Of a DNA stretch of 64,000 nucleotides, positions 40,578-49,263 are shown piece after piece. This DNA is from Bacteroides intestinalis. Lineage in GTDB: Bacteria; Bacteroidota; Bacteroidia; Bacteroidales; Bacteroidaceae. A program made the position numbers and the translations under genes. Every line of letters begins with the position of its first letter. The stretch's first letter is position 1. The stretch is taken from contig NZ_QRZF01000020.1 of NCBI RefSeq assembly GCF_003464595.1, forward strand, positions 60,997-124,996, in the 5' to 3' direction. The notes beneath the pieces are model-generated. The model had not been told where the DNA came from. It saw only the letters and a list, made by a program, of their open reading frames with translations, and searched no databases.

Positions 40578-40808
40578 ATGGAATTACAAAAATTTATTCA
40601 AGACTTTGTCGATCAGTTTGAGGATATGAATGTAGATGAATTGACTGTCAATACCGAGTTTAAAAGCCTTGATGAGTGGAGCTCACTTGCTGCATTATCA
40701 ATCATTGCCATGATTGATGATGAGTATGAGGTGTCGGTTAACGGTAATGACATCCGTAATTCGGAAACAATAGGTGATTTGTTTGAACTGATAAAATCTA
40801 AGAAGTGA
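40578..40808 (+). CDS. Acyl carrier protein 1 of the capsule acyl cassette
   Basis: A 76-residue acyl carrier protein. The probable phosphopantetheine site is Ser36 in DEWSSLAALSI, where housekeeping ACPs have DSLDxVE. A four-helix pattern and acidic surface are visible (VDQFEDMNVDELTVNTEF, MIDDEYEV). It is clearly not the housekeeping AcpP because the recognition sequence differs and a second ACP follows in the same cluster. Its TGA overlaps the ATG of the next gene (TGATG), showing translational coupling to the SDR. Confidence 0.88.
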   Translation: MELQKFIQDFVDQFEDMNVDELTVNTEFKSLDEWSSLAALSIIAMIDDEYEVSVNGNDIRNSETIGDLFELIKSKK

Positions 40809-41554
40809 TGTACAATCCATTTGCTATTGCAGATAGGACGATTCTTGTTACCGGCGCATCTTCTGGAATAGGACGTTCCACAGCCATTGAGTGTTCCAAA
40901 ATGGGTGCAAAACTGGTTATAACAGGGCGTAATGAAGCTCGGTTGCAGGGAACCTTTGATGCTCTTGAAGGCGAAGGCCATCTTGCTGTTATTGCAGATT
41001 TGGCAAATGAGGAACAAATGGATATGCTTGTAGAACAGACTCCTGTCTTATATGGGTTAGTCAATAATGCAGGTATTACGGAAACTCTTCCTACACAATT
41101 CATCAAGCGTGAAAAACTGGAAAGGGTGCTGGAAATTAATACGATAGCTCCCATCATGTTAACGCAAAAATTGCTAAGAAAGAAGAAGATAGCTACAGGA
41201 GGAAGCATCGTCTTCACATGTTCCATAAGTGGAACATCTGTGAGTGTGGGAGGAAATATACTTTATTCTACTTCTAAAGGGGCGATTAATGGTTTTGTAA
41301 AGAATGCTGCTCTGGATCTCTCACAAAAAAGAATTCGTGTAAATGAAGTTTGTCCAGGTATGATCGATACCCACATACTTGATGACAGTTCCATTACTTC
41401 TGACTTGCTTGCAATAGAGATGTCCCGTTATCCTTTCAAGCGTTTTGGTAAACCGGAAGAGGTAGCCTATGGCATTATCTATCTTTTGTCTGATGCTTCC
41501 TCGTTCGTGACAGGTACAGGAATAGTGATTGATGGTGGTTTTACTCTACAATAA
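40808..41554 (+). CDS. SDR reductase, FabG-like (3-oxoacyl-ACP reductase type)
   Basis: A 248-residue classical short-chain dehydrogenase. The NAD(P)-binding motif is TGASSGIGRS, then LVNNAGI, the catalytic Ser near VFTCSISG, and YSTSKGAING with the Tyr-x3-Lys pair. It ends TGTGIVIDGGFTLQ like FabG enzymes. I chose ATG at 40808, which overlaps the ACP stop, over GTG at 40805. Position between an ACP and a KASIII suggests reduction of a 3-ketoacyl-ACP to a 3-hydroxyacyl-ACP (inference). A sugar substrate cannot be excluded. Confidence 0.88.
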   Translation: MYNPFAIADRTILVTGASSGIGRSTAIECSKMGAKLVITGRNEARLQGTFDALEGEGHLAVIADLANEEQMDMLVEQTPVLYGLVNNAGITETLPTQFIKREKLERVLEINTIAPIMLTQKLLRKKKIATGGSIVFTCSISGTSVSVGGNILYSTSKGAINGFVKNAALDLSQKRIRVNEVCPGMIDTHILDDSSITSDLLAIEMSRYPFKRFGKPEEVAYGIIYLLSDASSFVTGTGIVIDGGFTLQ

Positions 41555-41563
41555 TGGCTATCT

Positions 41564-42610
41564 ATGCAAACAATAATAGATAATATCAGTATTGAATCAG
41601 TGGCTGCATGGCTTCCTAAAAACAAACTTGATATGCGGTCGTTATGTTCTTCCTATGGAGATTCGGAGGTGGCGAACATTATCAAGGCTACTGGTGTTGA
41701 AAAGGTCAGAATAGCAGACACGGATATGACTTCTTCGGATATGTGCCAGAAAGCGGCTGAATATCTTTTTGATGCGGACAGCATTGACAAGTCTGTCATC
41801 GATGGTTTGGTGTTTGTATCTCAAACTTCCGATTATATATTGCCTGCGACTTCGATATGCTTGCAGGACAGGTTAGGACTGTCTGAAGATACGGTATGCA
41901 TTGATATTCATTACGGCTGTTCCGGATACATTTATGGCTTGTTTCAGGCTGCGTGTTGGATTAGTTCAGGTATGTGCTCAAAGGTGTTGGTACTTGCTGG
42001 TGATACTACCTCACGCATGATTAATCCTATGGATAAATCTTTACGGATGGTGTTTGGCGATTGTGGTACAGCCACTTTGGTTAGCCGTGGTGGCAGTTCT
42101 ATGGGATTTCATATTCAGTCCGATGGTAGTGGAGCTGACAGACTGATTGTACCGGCAGGTGGTTTTCGTACTCCTGTTTCAACTGAAACTTCCATTTTGG
42201 AATATGATGAAGACCATAATGGACGTACCCAAAATGATCTGTTTATGGACGGTATGGCTATCTTTAACTTTGCTATCACAAAAGTGCATAAGAACATAAA
42301 CAGCCTGTTGGAAACGATGCAGTGGGAGAAGGATTCTGTAGGTCTGTTTGCTTTACATCAGGCCAATGTATTTATGGTGAACTATATTCGCAAGAAACTT
42401 AAGGTGCGGGCAGAGGTGACTCCTACAAACGTGACAAATTATGGCAATACCGGACCTGCTACTATTCCTCTTCTCTTCTCAGACCTTTGTAGTCAGGGCA
42501 AGTATGATTTGTCCCGAGTTGTCATGAGCGGATTTGGAGTAGGTCTGTCATGGGGTAGCGTGGCTGCAGACATGTGTTACACCCGTTTTTATAACCCTGT
42601 TAATAAATAA
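41564..42610 (+). CDS. 3-oxoacyl-ACP synthase III-like (KASIII/FabH family)
   Basis: A 348-residue thiolase-fold condensing enzyme with the complete KASIII triad: Cys119 in IDIHYGCSGYIYG, His265 in LFALHQANVFM and Asn295 in TNYGNTGPATIP. KASIII enzymes join an acyl starter to malonyl-ACP by decarboxylative condensation; some relatives transfer acyl groups. It lies between the FabG-like SDR and the second ACP, 4 bp before the latter. It differs from housekeeping FabH at the N terminus (SVAAWLPKNKLDM). It probably builds a short 3-oxoacyl chain for capsule decoration (inference). Confidence 0.9.
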   Translation: MQTIIDNISIESVAAWLPKNKLDMRSLCSSYGDSEVANIIKATGVEKVRIADTDMTSSDMCQKAAEYLFDADSIDKSVIDGLVFVSQTSDYILPATSICLQDRLGLSEDTVCIDIHYGCSGYIYGLFQAACWISSGMCSKVLVLAGDTTSRMINPMDKSLRMVFGDCGTATLVSRGGSSMGFHIQSDGSGADRLIVPAGGFRTPVSTETSILEYDEDHNGRTQNDLFMDGMAIFNFAITKVHKNINSLLETMQWEKDSVGLFALHQANVFMVNYIRKKLKVRAEVTPTNVTNYGNTGPATIPLLFSDLCSQGKYDLSRVVMSGFGVGLSWGSVAADMCYTRFYNPVNK

Positions 42611-42614
42611 AGAA

Positions 42615-42839
42615 ATGAAAGAAATAGTTTTGGCTATCATAAATGATATTCGTGCCACAAAAGAACTACCGGCCGTATCAAGCCTTAATATAAACGATAA
42701 CTTGCGTAGTGATTTGAGCTTGACCTCCTTTGATCTTGCCGAATTGACTGTCCGTATTGAGGACGAGTTTGATATTGACATTTTTGAGGACGGTCTTGTG
42801 AACACTGTAGGAGAGTTGTATACAAAGTTGGAGAAATAG
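42615..42839 (+). CDS. Acyl carrier protein 2 of the capsule acyl cassette
   Basis: A 74-residue acyl carrier protein with Ser38 in DLSLTSFDLAELTV as the likely phosphopantetheine site, and an acidic helix IEDEFDIDIFEDG as in typical ACPs. It differs strongly from ACP 1 (no more than scattered identity), so the two may carry different acyl groups or serve loading and extension separately. It lies 4 bp after the KASIII gene and 6 bp before the AMP-dependent ligase. Confidence 0.9.
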   Translation: MKEIVLAIINDIRATKELPAVSSLNINDNLRSDLSLTSFDLAELTVRIEDEFDIDIFEDGLVNTVGELYTKLEK

Positions 42840-42845
42840 AACAGT

Positions 42846-44060
42846 ATGACTATTTTTTTGTACAATGGGGAATTGTCGTATAGTTATGCAGACCTTTTGG
42901 AAGCTGTATGCATGGATGATTATGTCCCTTTATTGAAAACTCATGATATCTTCAGATACTTTTCTAATCTGATAAAGGCACTGGTCAATAATAAGCCTTT
43001 GGTATTGCTTGATTCCGATCTTAGTCTATCCGAATTGGGGGGGATAAGTGAAGAAAAAGTTAATATCGTAGAGAAACTTCAAACAAGAAAATTCTTTTCA
43101 ATGGATGAAGTGGTTAAAGCTTTGCAACAATCCGCTTCTGAAATTACGATATTTACTTCCGGAACGACAGGGCAACCTAAAAAAGTTATTCATAGCGTAC
43201 AGAGCCTTTCTCGTTCGGTTCGTTGTGGTGAAAGGTATTGGGGACAGGTTTGGGCATATGCCTATAATCCTACGCACATGGCTGGGCTTCAAGTGTTTTT
43301 TCAAGCTTTTGAGAATCAGAATACTTTGGTAAATGTGTTTGGCCTTGGCCGGAATGAAGTTTATAATCTGATAGAGAAGTATTCTGTAACTCACATTTCA
43401 GCTACTCCTACCTTCTATAGGCTGTTACTCCCTTTGGAAAAAGAATATTCTTCCGTACAGCGAATTACTCTGGGTGGAGAGAAAAGTGACCAATGTCTTT
43501 ATGATGCTATTCACAGCATATTTCCTCTAGCTAAGATTAATAATATATATGCTTCTACAGAGGCAGGGTCTTTGTTTGCAGCAAAAGGCGATTGTTTCCA
43601 GATTCCTGCTTCCATCCGTGATAAATTCATGGTTGTGGATGATGAATTACTTATTCATCGTTCATTGTTGGGATGCTCGGAGAGTTTTAGTTTTGATGGA
43701 GATTATTATCATTCAAATGATTTGGTAGAATGGGTCAATCAACAAGAAGGTATTTTTAAGTTTAGAAGTCGTAAAAACGAACTGATAAATGTAGGTGGCT
43801 ATAAAGTTAATCCCGGAGAAGTGGAGCTTGTTATCAATGCAATTGAAGGCATCCGTCAGTCACTGGTTTATGGTAGGTACAATTCTGTTCTGGGTAACAT
43901 ACTTTGTGCTGATATCCAATTAGAGGATGGTGCTCTGCTGAAAGAAGTTGATATTCGTCGTCAACTCAGGGATAAGTTGCAGGATTTTAAAATTCCCCGT
44001 AGAATAAAGTTTGTAGAGACATTCACTTTGACAAGAACCGGAAAATTAAAAAGATTATGA
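42846..44060 (+). CDS. AMP-dependent acyl-ACP/CoA ligase (ANL superfamily), short form
   Basis: A 404-residue adenylating enzyme, about 100 residues shorter than usual acyl-CoA synthetases, with the N-terminal part reduced. Motifs: ITIFTSGTTGQPKKVIHS (A3 core), INNIYASTEAGSLFA (A5), YHSNDLVEW (A7), SRKNELINVGGYKVNPGEVE (A8), and a C-terminal LTRTGKLKRL with the A10 lysine. It overlaps the next SDR by 4 bp. It likely activates a carboxylic acid and loads it on one of the adjacent ACPs (inference). The natural acid is unknown. Confidence 0.88.
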   Translation: MTIFLYNGELSYSYADLLEAVCMDDYVPLLKTHDIFRYFSNLIKALVNNKPLVLLDSDLSLSELGGISEEKVNIVEKLQTRKFFSMDEVVKALQQSASEITIFTSGTTGQPKKVIHSVQSLSRSVRCGERYWGQVWAYAYNPTHMAGLQVFFQAFENQNTLVNVFGLGRNEVYNLIEKYSVTHISATPTFYRLLLPLEKEYSSVQRITLGGEKSDQCLYDAIHSIFPLAKINNIYASTEAGSLFAAKGDCFQIPASIRDKFMVVDDELLIHRSLLGCSESFSFDGDYYHSNDLVEWVNQQEGIFKFRSRKNELINVGGYKVNPGEVELVINAIEGIRQSLVYGRYNSVLGNILCADIQLEDGALLKEVDIRRQLRDKLQDFKIPRRIKFVETFTLTRTGKLKRL

Positions 44061-44779
44061 ACTATTTAGTAACAGGATGCTCACGTGGGGTAGGCCTTGA
44101 AATATGCAGGGTCTTATTGCAGCAGGGACATATTATATATGGTATAGCCCGTTCTTATACAGATGACTTTAAGGCGTTGGAAGCGGAGTTTAAAAATAAA
44201 CTTTTCTTTAAAAGTATAGATTTGGGTGATAGTGAAAATGTGCACAGAAATGTGTTCAAGGAATTTGTCAATAATAGGATTCAGCTTCATGGGTATATTA
44301 ACAATGCTGCGATGGCTTATGATGATATTGTCACGAACTTGAAATTGGATAAGCTACACTCCATGTATTCGATAAATGTTTTCACTCCGATGATGATAAC
44401 TAAATATGTCTTACGTAATATGCTGCTTCATCATACAAAGGGAAGTATTGTCCATATTTCTTCTATTTCAGTACATACAGGTTACAAAGGACTGGCTATG
44501 TATGCATCCAGTAAAGGTGCTCTTGAAGCTTTTTCCAAGGATACGGCAAGAGAGTGGGGTGAACTGGGAATACGCAGTAATGTGGTTGTTCCCGGTTTTA
44601 TGGAGACGGCTATGAGTTCTACGCTTACCGATGAACAAAAAAATCGTATTTATAAACGTACTTCAATGAAAGCTGCTACTCCTGTCCGTTCGGTGGCAGA
44701 GACGGTAGCATTCTTATTGTCAGAGGGGGCTTGTGGCATAACAGGGACGGAGATAAGGGTGGATAATGGAACTATTTGA
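44057..44779 (+). CDS. SDR oxidoreductase (second of the acyl cassette)
   Basis: A 240-residue short-chain dehydrogenase. It has TGCSRGVGLEIC for cofactor binding, INNAAMAYDD, catalytic Ser in IVHISSIS and YASSKGALEAF with Tyr-x3-Lys, and ends GTEIRVDNGTI. Its start overlaps the ligase stop (ATGA), so the two are translationally coupled. Whether it acts on an acyl-ACP or on a sugar nucleotide cannot be told; the context favours the acyl pathway. Confidence 0.86.
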   Translation: MNYLVTGCSRGVGLEICRVLLQQGHIIYGIARSYTDDFKALEAEFKNKLFFKSIDLGDSENVHRNVFKEFVNNRIQLHGYINNAAMAYDDIVTNLKLDKLHSMYSINVFTPMMITKYVLRNMLLHHTKGSIVHISSISVHTGYKGLAMYASSKGALEAFSKDTAREWGELGIRSNVVVPGFMETAMSSTLTDEQKNRIYKRTSMKAATPVRSVAETVAFLLSEGACGITGTEIRVDNGTI

Positions 44780-44786
44780 TTGAGGA

Positions 44787-45977
44787 ATGAGGGTTTTATT
44801 GATTGGAGGTACAGGAGTTCTTTCTTCTGCAGTCACAGCGGAAGCTTTAAGGCAAGGTATTGCAATCACGATGATTAATCGTGGACGAAATGTGAAAAAC
44901 TTACCGGATGGTGTGGAACTGATTAAATCTGATAGAAAGAACTATTCTTATATCCGTCAACAATTAGAAGGTCGCAGTTTTGATGCAGTTATGGATTATC
45001 TTTGTTACTCGGACAAAGATACGGCAGAGAGTGTAAATCTTTACAAAGAATTTACTAAACAATATTTTTTCATCTCTTCATGCGCTGTATATAATACTAG
45101 GCTTGGTGAAGTTTGTCATGAGGATTCTCCTAAAGTTCTTCCTGTGTGGTCCTATAGTGTGAACAAATGGGCTAGTGAACAGCATTTAATGAAATTACTT
45201 GAAGGCAGTGATGTGCACTATACTATTATTCGTCCGTGCGTAACTTATGGAAACACTCGTATCCCATACGGAATTTCGCCTATATATGGTTATCATTGGA
45301 CACTTGCTGCTCGTATTCTTGCCGGAAAACCAATTATACGTTGGAACGGTGGAATAAACCGTTGTAACATAACACGTGTCGAGGATTTTGCTATGGGAGT
45401 AGTAGGATTGATTGGTAATACAAAGGCATATGACGAAGCTTTTAATGTTTGTGGCGACGAAGCACCATCTTGGAATGAAGTCTTAAGTTGTATTTCTAGA
45501 ATCATTAAGAAAGAAATTAAAACCATTGATTTGCCAAGTACTTTTTATGCTCATGAAATGCCTTCACGCAAAGGTGAAATTCTTGGTGGTCGAAGTATTG
45601 ATGCCATTATGGATAACTCTAAATTGAAATCTGTAATACCTGATTTTCAACAAACATTATTTATTGAGGATGGTATAAGAAAAACGATTGAAGCTTACAA
45701 GATGAACAACTATGAGGCTGGTATAGATTGGTTTTTTGATGCAGATACAGACCGTATAATTAGCAAGTGGTGTAAAAGCAAAGGAATTGATACAACTAAT
45801 TATCATCTAAATTTTATTGATTATTTAGGGAATGCTACTGCCTCTGACAAAATTCAATATTTATTTGTTAAAAATAAGAGCAATTTTTTCTTTTTTATAA
45901 TATACAAATCATTTAACCTGATGAAAAGGATTATTAGAAAGTTAAATGGCATGTTTAAGCTAAGGAAAACACAATAA
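44787..45977 (+). CDS. NAD-dependent epimerase/dehydratase-like (extended SDR)
   Basis: A 396-residue extended SDR. It has the Rossmann motif LLIGGTGVLSSAV at the N terminus and a catalytic-region YSVNKWASEQ (Tyr-x3-Lys), and the RPCVTYGNTRIP segment seen in sugar-nucleotide enzymes. About 60 C-terminal residues beyond the usual fold are basic and hydrophobic (FFFFIIYKSFNLMKRIIRKL), perhaps membrane-associated. It lies 7 bp after the SDR and 33 bp before rfbF, so it could belong to either the acyl or the CDP-sugar group. Substrate unknown. Confidence 0.82.
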   Translation: MRVLLIGGTGVLSSAVTAEALRQGIAITMINRGRNVKNLPDGVELIKSDRKNYSYIRQQLEGRSFDAVMDYLCYSDKDTAESVNLYKEFTKQYFFISSCAVYNTRLGEVCHEDSPKVLPVWSYSVNKWASEQHLMKLLEGSDVHYTIIRPCVTYGNTRIPYGISPIYGYHWTLAARILAGKPIIRWNGGINRCNITRVEDFAMGVVGLIGNTKAYDEAFNVCGDEAPSWNEVLSCISRIIKKEIKTIDLPSTFYAHEMPSRKGEILGGRSIDAIMDNSKLKSVIPDFQQTLFIEDGIRKTIEAYKMNNYEAGIDWFFDADTDRIISKWCKSKGIDTTNYHLNFIDYLGNATASDKIQYLFVKNKSNFFFFIIYKSFNLMKRIIRKLNGMFKLRKTQ

Positions 45978-46010
45978 TACAATTGTAAAATTGATACAAA
46001 TTTCTAATAT

Positions 46011-46835
46011 ATGAAAACTGTTCTGCTTGCAGGAGGTTTCGGCACTCGTATATCCGAAGAATCTCAATTTAAGCCAAAACCGATGATTGAAATAGGCGGA
46101 ATGCCTATCCTTTGGCATATCATGAAAGAGTATGCGTACTATGGCCATACAGAGTTTATCATTTGTGCAGGTTATCGTCAGGAGTATATCAAAGAGTGGT
46201 TTGCCAACTATTATTTGCATAATTCTGATGTTACATTCGATTATCGTAATGATAATAATCAAATGATAGTGCACCAAAGTAATCTAGAACCTTGGAAAGT
46301 GACGATTGTAGATACAGGTTATAACACAATGACTGGCGGTCGTATCAAACGTATTCAAAAATATGTAGGTAATGAACCTTTTTTTATGACCTATGGTGAT
46401 GGTGTGTGTGATGTAAACATCAATAACCTGCTATCATTCCATCAGCAACATGGTAAAATCGCAACTCTAACCGCTGTGAAAATGATACAAGAGAAAGGTG
46501 TACTAAATATTGGTGGTAATAATGCAGTGAAATCATTCCGTGAGAAGAATATAGCTGATGGTGCAACTATCAATGCTGGCTACATGGTACTACAATCCGA
46601 AATTTTCAATTTATTGACTGGTGATGATTGTATATTTGAAAGTACACCATTGGAAACTCTTGCTCATGAAGGCCAACTTATGTCATATATCCATGAAGGA
46701 TTCTGGCAATGTATGGACAATATAAGAGAAAAAATGATGTTAGAGAAATTGCTAGCAACGAATAATGCTCCATGGAAAAAATGGGATAAACAGGTGCTAA
46801 ATTTTGAATACAAAAATGAGGTAAATAATGGATGA
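46011..46835 (+). CDS. rfbF: Glucose-1-phosphate cytidylyltransferase
   Basis: A 274-residue nucleotidyltransferase making CDP-glucose from CTP and glucose-1-phosphate. The signature start is MKTVLLAGGFGTRISEE, with the cytidylyltransferase-specific PKPMIEIGGMPILWHIMK. Further motifs: FMTYGDGVCDVNI and INAGYMVLQSEIF. Its length matches RfbF/DdhA enzymes. It overlaps the cupin gene by 8 bp, and rfbG follows, so this is a CDP-deoxysugar branch. Confidence 0.95.
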   Translation: MKTVLLAGGFGTRISEESQFKPKPMIEIGGMPILWHIMKEYAYYGHTEFIICAGYRQEYIKEWFANYYLHNSDVTFDYRNDNNQMIVHQSNLEPWKVTIVDTGYNTMTGGRIKRIQKYVGNEPFFMTYGDGVCDVNINNLLSFHQQHGKIATLTAVKMIQEKGVLNIGGNNAVKSFREKNIADGATINAGYMVLQSEIFNLLTGDDCIFESTPLETLAHEGQLMSYIHEGFWQCMDNIREKMMLEKLLATNNAPWKKWDKQVLNFEYKNEVNNG

Positions 46836-47244
46836 TATGTATCCGCTCACAGAAAGGATTAAAATCATAGAGCGTCATCTTATAGCAGATGAGAGGGGGT
46901 GGTTTTTAAAGGTAATTACTGGTACAGAAGATAATATTCCCTCTCATACAGGTGAGGTTTATTTAACAATGGGAAAACCAGGTCAGTCTAAAGGTGGACA
47001 TTACCATCTACAAGCATTAGAGTGGTTTACAATTATTGAGGGAGATGCAATGCTCAAACTTGAAGATATTACCACGCATGAAAAGCTTGAAATTGAAATG
47101 TCACTAAGCAAGGCTATTACAGTCTTTATACCAAACAATGTCGCTCATATTATTACAAACAATGGCGATAAAAATTTTATCTTACTATCCTATACAGATA
47201 AACTCTATGACCCTAAAGATACAATAGTATATAATTTTGAATAG
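46828..47244 (+). CDS. Cupin sugar-nucleotide isomerase/epimerase (WxcM/FdtA/RmlC-like)
   Basis: A 138-residue single-domain cupin. The start ERIKIIERHLIADERGWFLK is like RmlC and FdtA-type enzymes. The GHYHLQALEWFTIIEGDAML and FIPNNVAHIITN segments form the two cupin motifs with His residues. Located between rfbF and rfbG, it probably acts on CDP-4-keto-6-deoxyglucose as a 3- or 5-epimerase or a 3,4-ketoisomerase (inference). It overlaps rfbF by 8 bp and ends 2 bp before rfbG. Confidence 0.8.
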   Translation: MDDMYPLTERIKIIERHLIADERGWFLKVITGTEDNIPSHTGEVYLTMGKPGQSKGGHYHLQALEWFTIIEGDAMLKLEDITTHEKLEIEMSLSKAITVFIPNNVAHIITNNGDKNFILLSYTDKLYDPKDTIVYNFE

Positions 47245-47246
47245 AA

Positions 47247-48323
47247 ATGGTAGATATATTTGATGACTTTTATAGAGGCAAACGTGTACTTATAACTGGG
47301 CATACAGGTTTCAAGGGTTCGTGGCTTTCTATTTGGTTACACGAACTAGGTGCAGAAGTGATAGGAGTAGCTTTAGATCCATTTTCACAAAAAGACAATT
47401 TTGTACTCTCAGGAATTGGGGGGAAAATAAAAGCAGATATACGGGATGATATACGGGATAGACAAAAGCTGAAAAATATATTTTTAGAATATCAACCGGA
47501 AATTGTATTTCATCTGGCTGCGCAACCATTAGTACGTCTCAGCTATGAACAACCAGTGGAAACCTACGAAGTTAATGTAATGGGTACCATCCATGTGTTG
47601 GAAGCTATTCGTAAGACACCAAGTGTTAAGGTTGGTGTTATGATTACTACTGACAAATGTTATGATAATAAAGAACAATTACAAGGATACAAAGAAACAG
47701 ATCCTTTTGGAGGTTACGACCCCTACTCTTCTTCTAAAGGAGCTTGTGAAATAGCCATCCAATCTTGGAGAAGAAGTTTTTTTAATCCTGTAGACTATGG
47801 TAAGAAGCATACTGTATCAATTGCATCTGTTCGTGCTGGAAATGTTATTGGTGGTGGAGACTGGGCATTAGACCGTATTATTCCAGATTGTATTCGTGCA
47901 TTGGAAACTGGTAAAGTGATTGATATCCGTTCACCGAAAGCTATTCGCCCATGGGAGCATGTTCTTGAGCCGTTATCCGGTTATATGATATTGGCTCAAA
48001 AAATGTGGGACAACCCTACGGGATATTGTGAAGGATGGAATTTTGGGCCTGAAGCCGATGGCTTTTCCACTGTTTGGGAGGTAGCTACAGAATTGATTAA
48101 AAACTTTGGTTATGGAGAATTGAAAGATTCTTCAGATTCTAATGCTGTTCATGAAGCCAAGTTATTAATGCTTGATATAAATAAAGTAAAAGCGAAATTA
48201 GGTTGGAAGCCAAGAATGAATATGCAACAATGTATGGAACTAGTAGCAGATTGGTATAAAAGATATCAAAAAGAAGATGTATATCAGATTTGCATAGACG
48301 AAATTAATCAATTCCTAAAATAG
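47247..48323 (+). CDS. rfbG: CDP-glucose 4,6-dehydratase
   Basis: A 358-residue extended SDR converting CDP-glucose to CDP-4-keto-6-deoxyglucose. Diagnostic segments: RVLITGHTGFKGSWLSIWLH, VFHLAAQPLVRLSYEQP, TTDKCYDNKE and YDPYSSSKGACEIA (Tyr-x3-Lys), with RPWEHVLEPLSGY near the C terminus. These match RfbG. It follows rfbF and the cupin and precedes the reductase. No rfbH-like 3-dehydratase is nearby. Confidence 0.95.
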   Translation: MVDIFDDFYRGKRVLITGHTGFKGSWLSIWLHELGAEVIGVALDPFSQKDNFVLSGIGGKIKADIRDDIRDRQKLKNIFLEYQPEIVFHLAAQPLVRLSYEQPVETYEVNVMGTIHVLEAIRKTPSVKVGVMITTDKCYDNKEQLQGYKETDPFGGYDPYSSSKGACEIAIQSWRRSFFNPVDYGKKHTVSIASVRAGNVIGGGDWALDRIIPDCIRALETGKVIDIRSPKAIRPWEHVLEPLSGYMILAQKMWDNPTGYCEGWNFGPEADGFSTVWEVATELIKNFGYGELKDSSDSNAVHEAKLLMLDINKVKAKLGWKPRMNMQQCMELVADWYKRYQKEDVYQICIDEINQFLK

Positions 48324-48331
48324 ACGAATCC

Positions 48332-49255
48332 ATGAAAATTTCAATAATTGGGACAAATGGAATGCTTTCAGTTGCTTTAACAAAATATTTCTATTCTAAT
48401 AAAGACGCTCAAGTAGATGTTTACGGTCTTGACGTCCCTAAGGGGTATGAATGTAGCGTTTTCTATGCTATAGATTTATTGAAAGATACATTACCATTTG
48501 AAAATCTTATAGAATCTGACATTATTTTCTATGCTTCAGGCGCAGGCGTACAAGCAGCTTTACAAACTGACCCTACATTAATATATAATCTTAATGTAAG
48601 TGTCCCAATTGAAATATCCATTCAATTAAAGAAAAGAGGATATAGAGGTATATGGGTGTCTTTTGGTTCGTATATGGAGATAGGAGTAAATAAAGAAGAA
48701 GAGAAATCATTTACTGAAGAGGAGATTGTATGTTCATTTTTACCAGTAACAAATGATTATGCTTTAAGTAAACGACTTTATACTCGTTACATAAATGATT
48801 TTAAAGCAGATTTCATTTTCTATCATTTCATATTGCCCAATATGTTTTCAGAAGATGACCTAAAACCTGGCACACGATTAGTACCTTATACACTACAGTA
48901 TTTGCAAGATTATATAGCTGATAAAAATCCTCAGACACCAAGATTCAGTTCAGGATTTCAAACTCGTCAATTTATTACACTAGAAGAAATGATTCAAACA
49001 GTTGATAGAACGATTGGTAATAAAGTATCTTCTGGTATATATAATATTGGTGGTGGTGAGTTTTTAAGTATTCGCAATCTTATTGAAAGGTTATTTGATA
49101 TCTATAAAGTTCCTTGTAAGCCAGAATATTTTGGAAATGAGATAAGAAGAGATAATGAAATAAAGAGTCTTTGCATTAATGGAAATAAATTGAAATCTTT
49201 GATCTTTAGTTTGCCTGAGGCTAAAATAGAAGAAATATTTAAGCCTAAACTGTAA
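48332..49255 (+). CDS. NAD-dependent sugar epimerase/reductase (CDP-sugar branch)
   Basis: A 307-residue extended SDR. N-terminal IIGTNGMLSVALTKYF binds the cofactor; YALSKRLYTRY provides Tyr-x3-Lys; ISSGIYNIGGGEFLSIRNL (starting VSSGIYN) is typical of RfbJ- or GDP-fucose-synthase-like reductases. Eight bp after rfbG, it most likely reduces the 4-keto group of the CDP-6-deoxysugar to give the final donor (inference). Confidence 0.82.
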   Translation: MKISIIGTNGMLSVALTKYFYSNKDAQVDVYGLDVPKGYECSVFYAIDLLKDTLPFENLIESDIIFYASGAGVQAALQTDPTLIYNLNVSVPIEISIQLKKRGYRGIWVSFGSYMEIGVNKEEEKSFTEEEIVCSFLPVTNDYALSKRLYTRYINDFKADFIFYHFILPNMFSEDDLKPGTRLVPYTLQYLQDYIADKNPQTPRFSSGFQTRQFITLEEMIQTVDRTIGNKVSSGIYNIGGGEFLSIRNLIERLFDIYKVPCKPEYFGNEIRRDNEIKSLCINGNKLKSLIFSLPEAKIEEIFKPKL

Positions 49256-49263
49256 AGAATTAA

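Noticed and set aside
40805..40807. GTG start for the FabG-like SDR
   Set aside because: The ATG one codon later overlaps the ACP stop in a usual TGATG coupling and is preferred.
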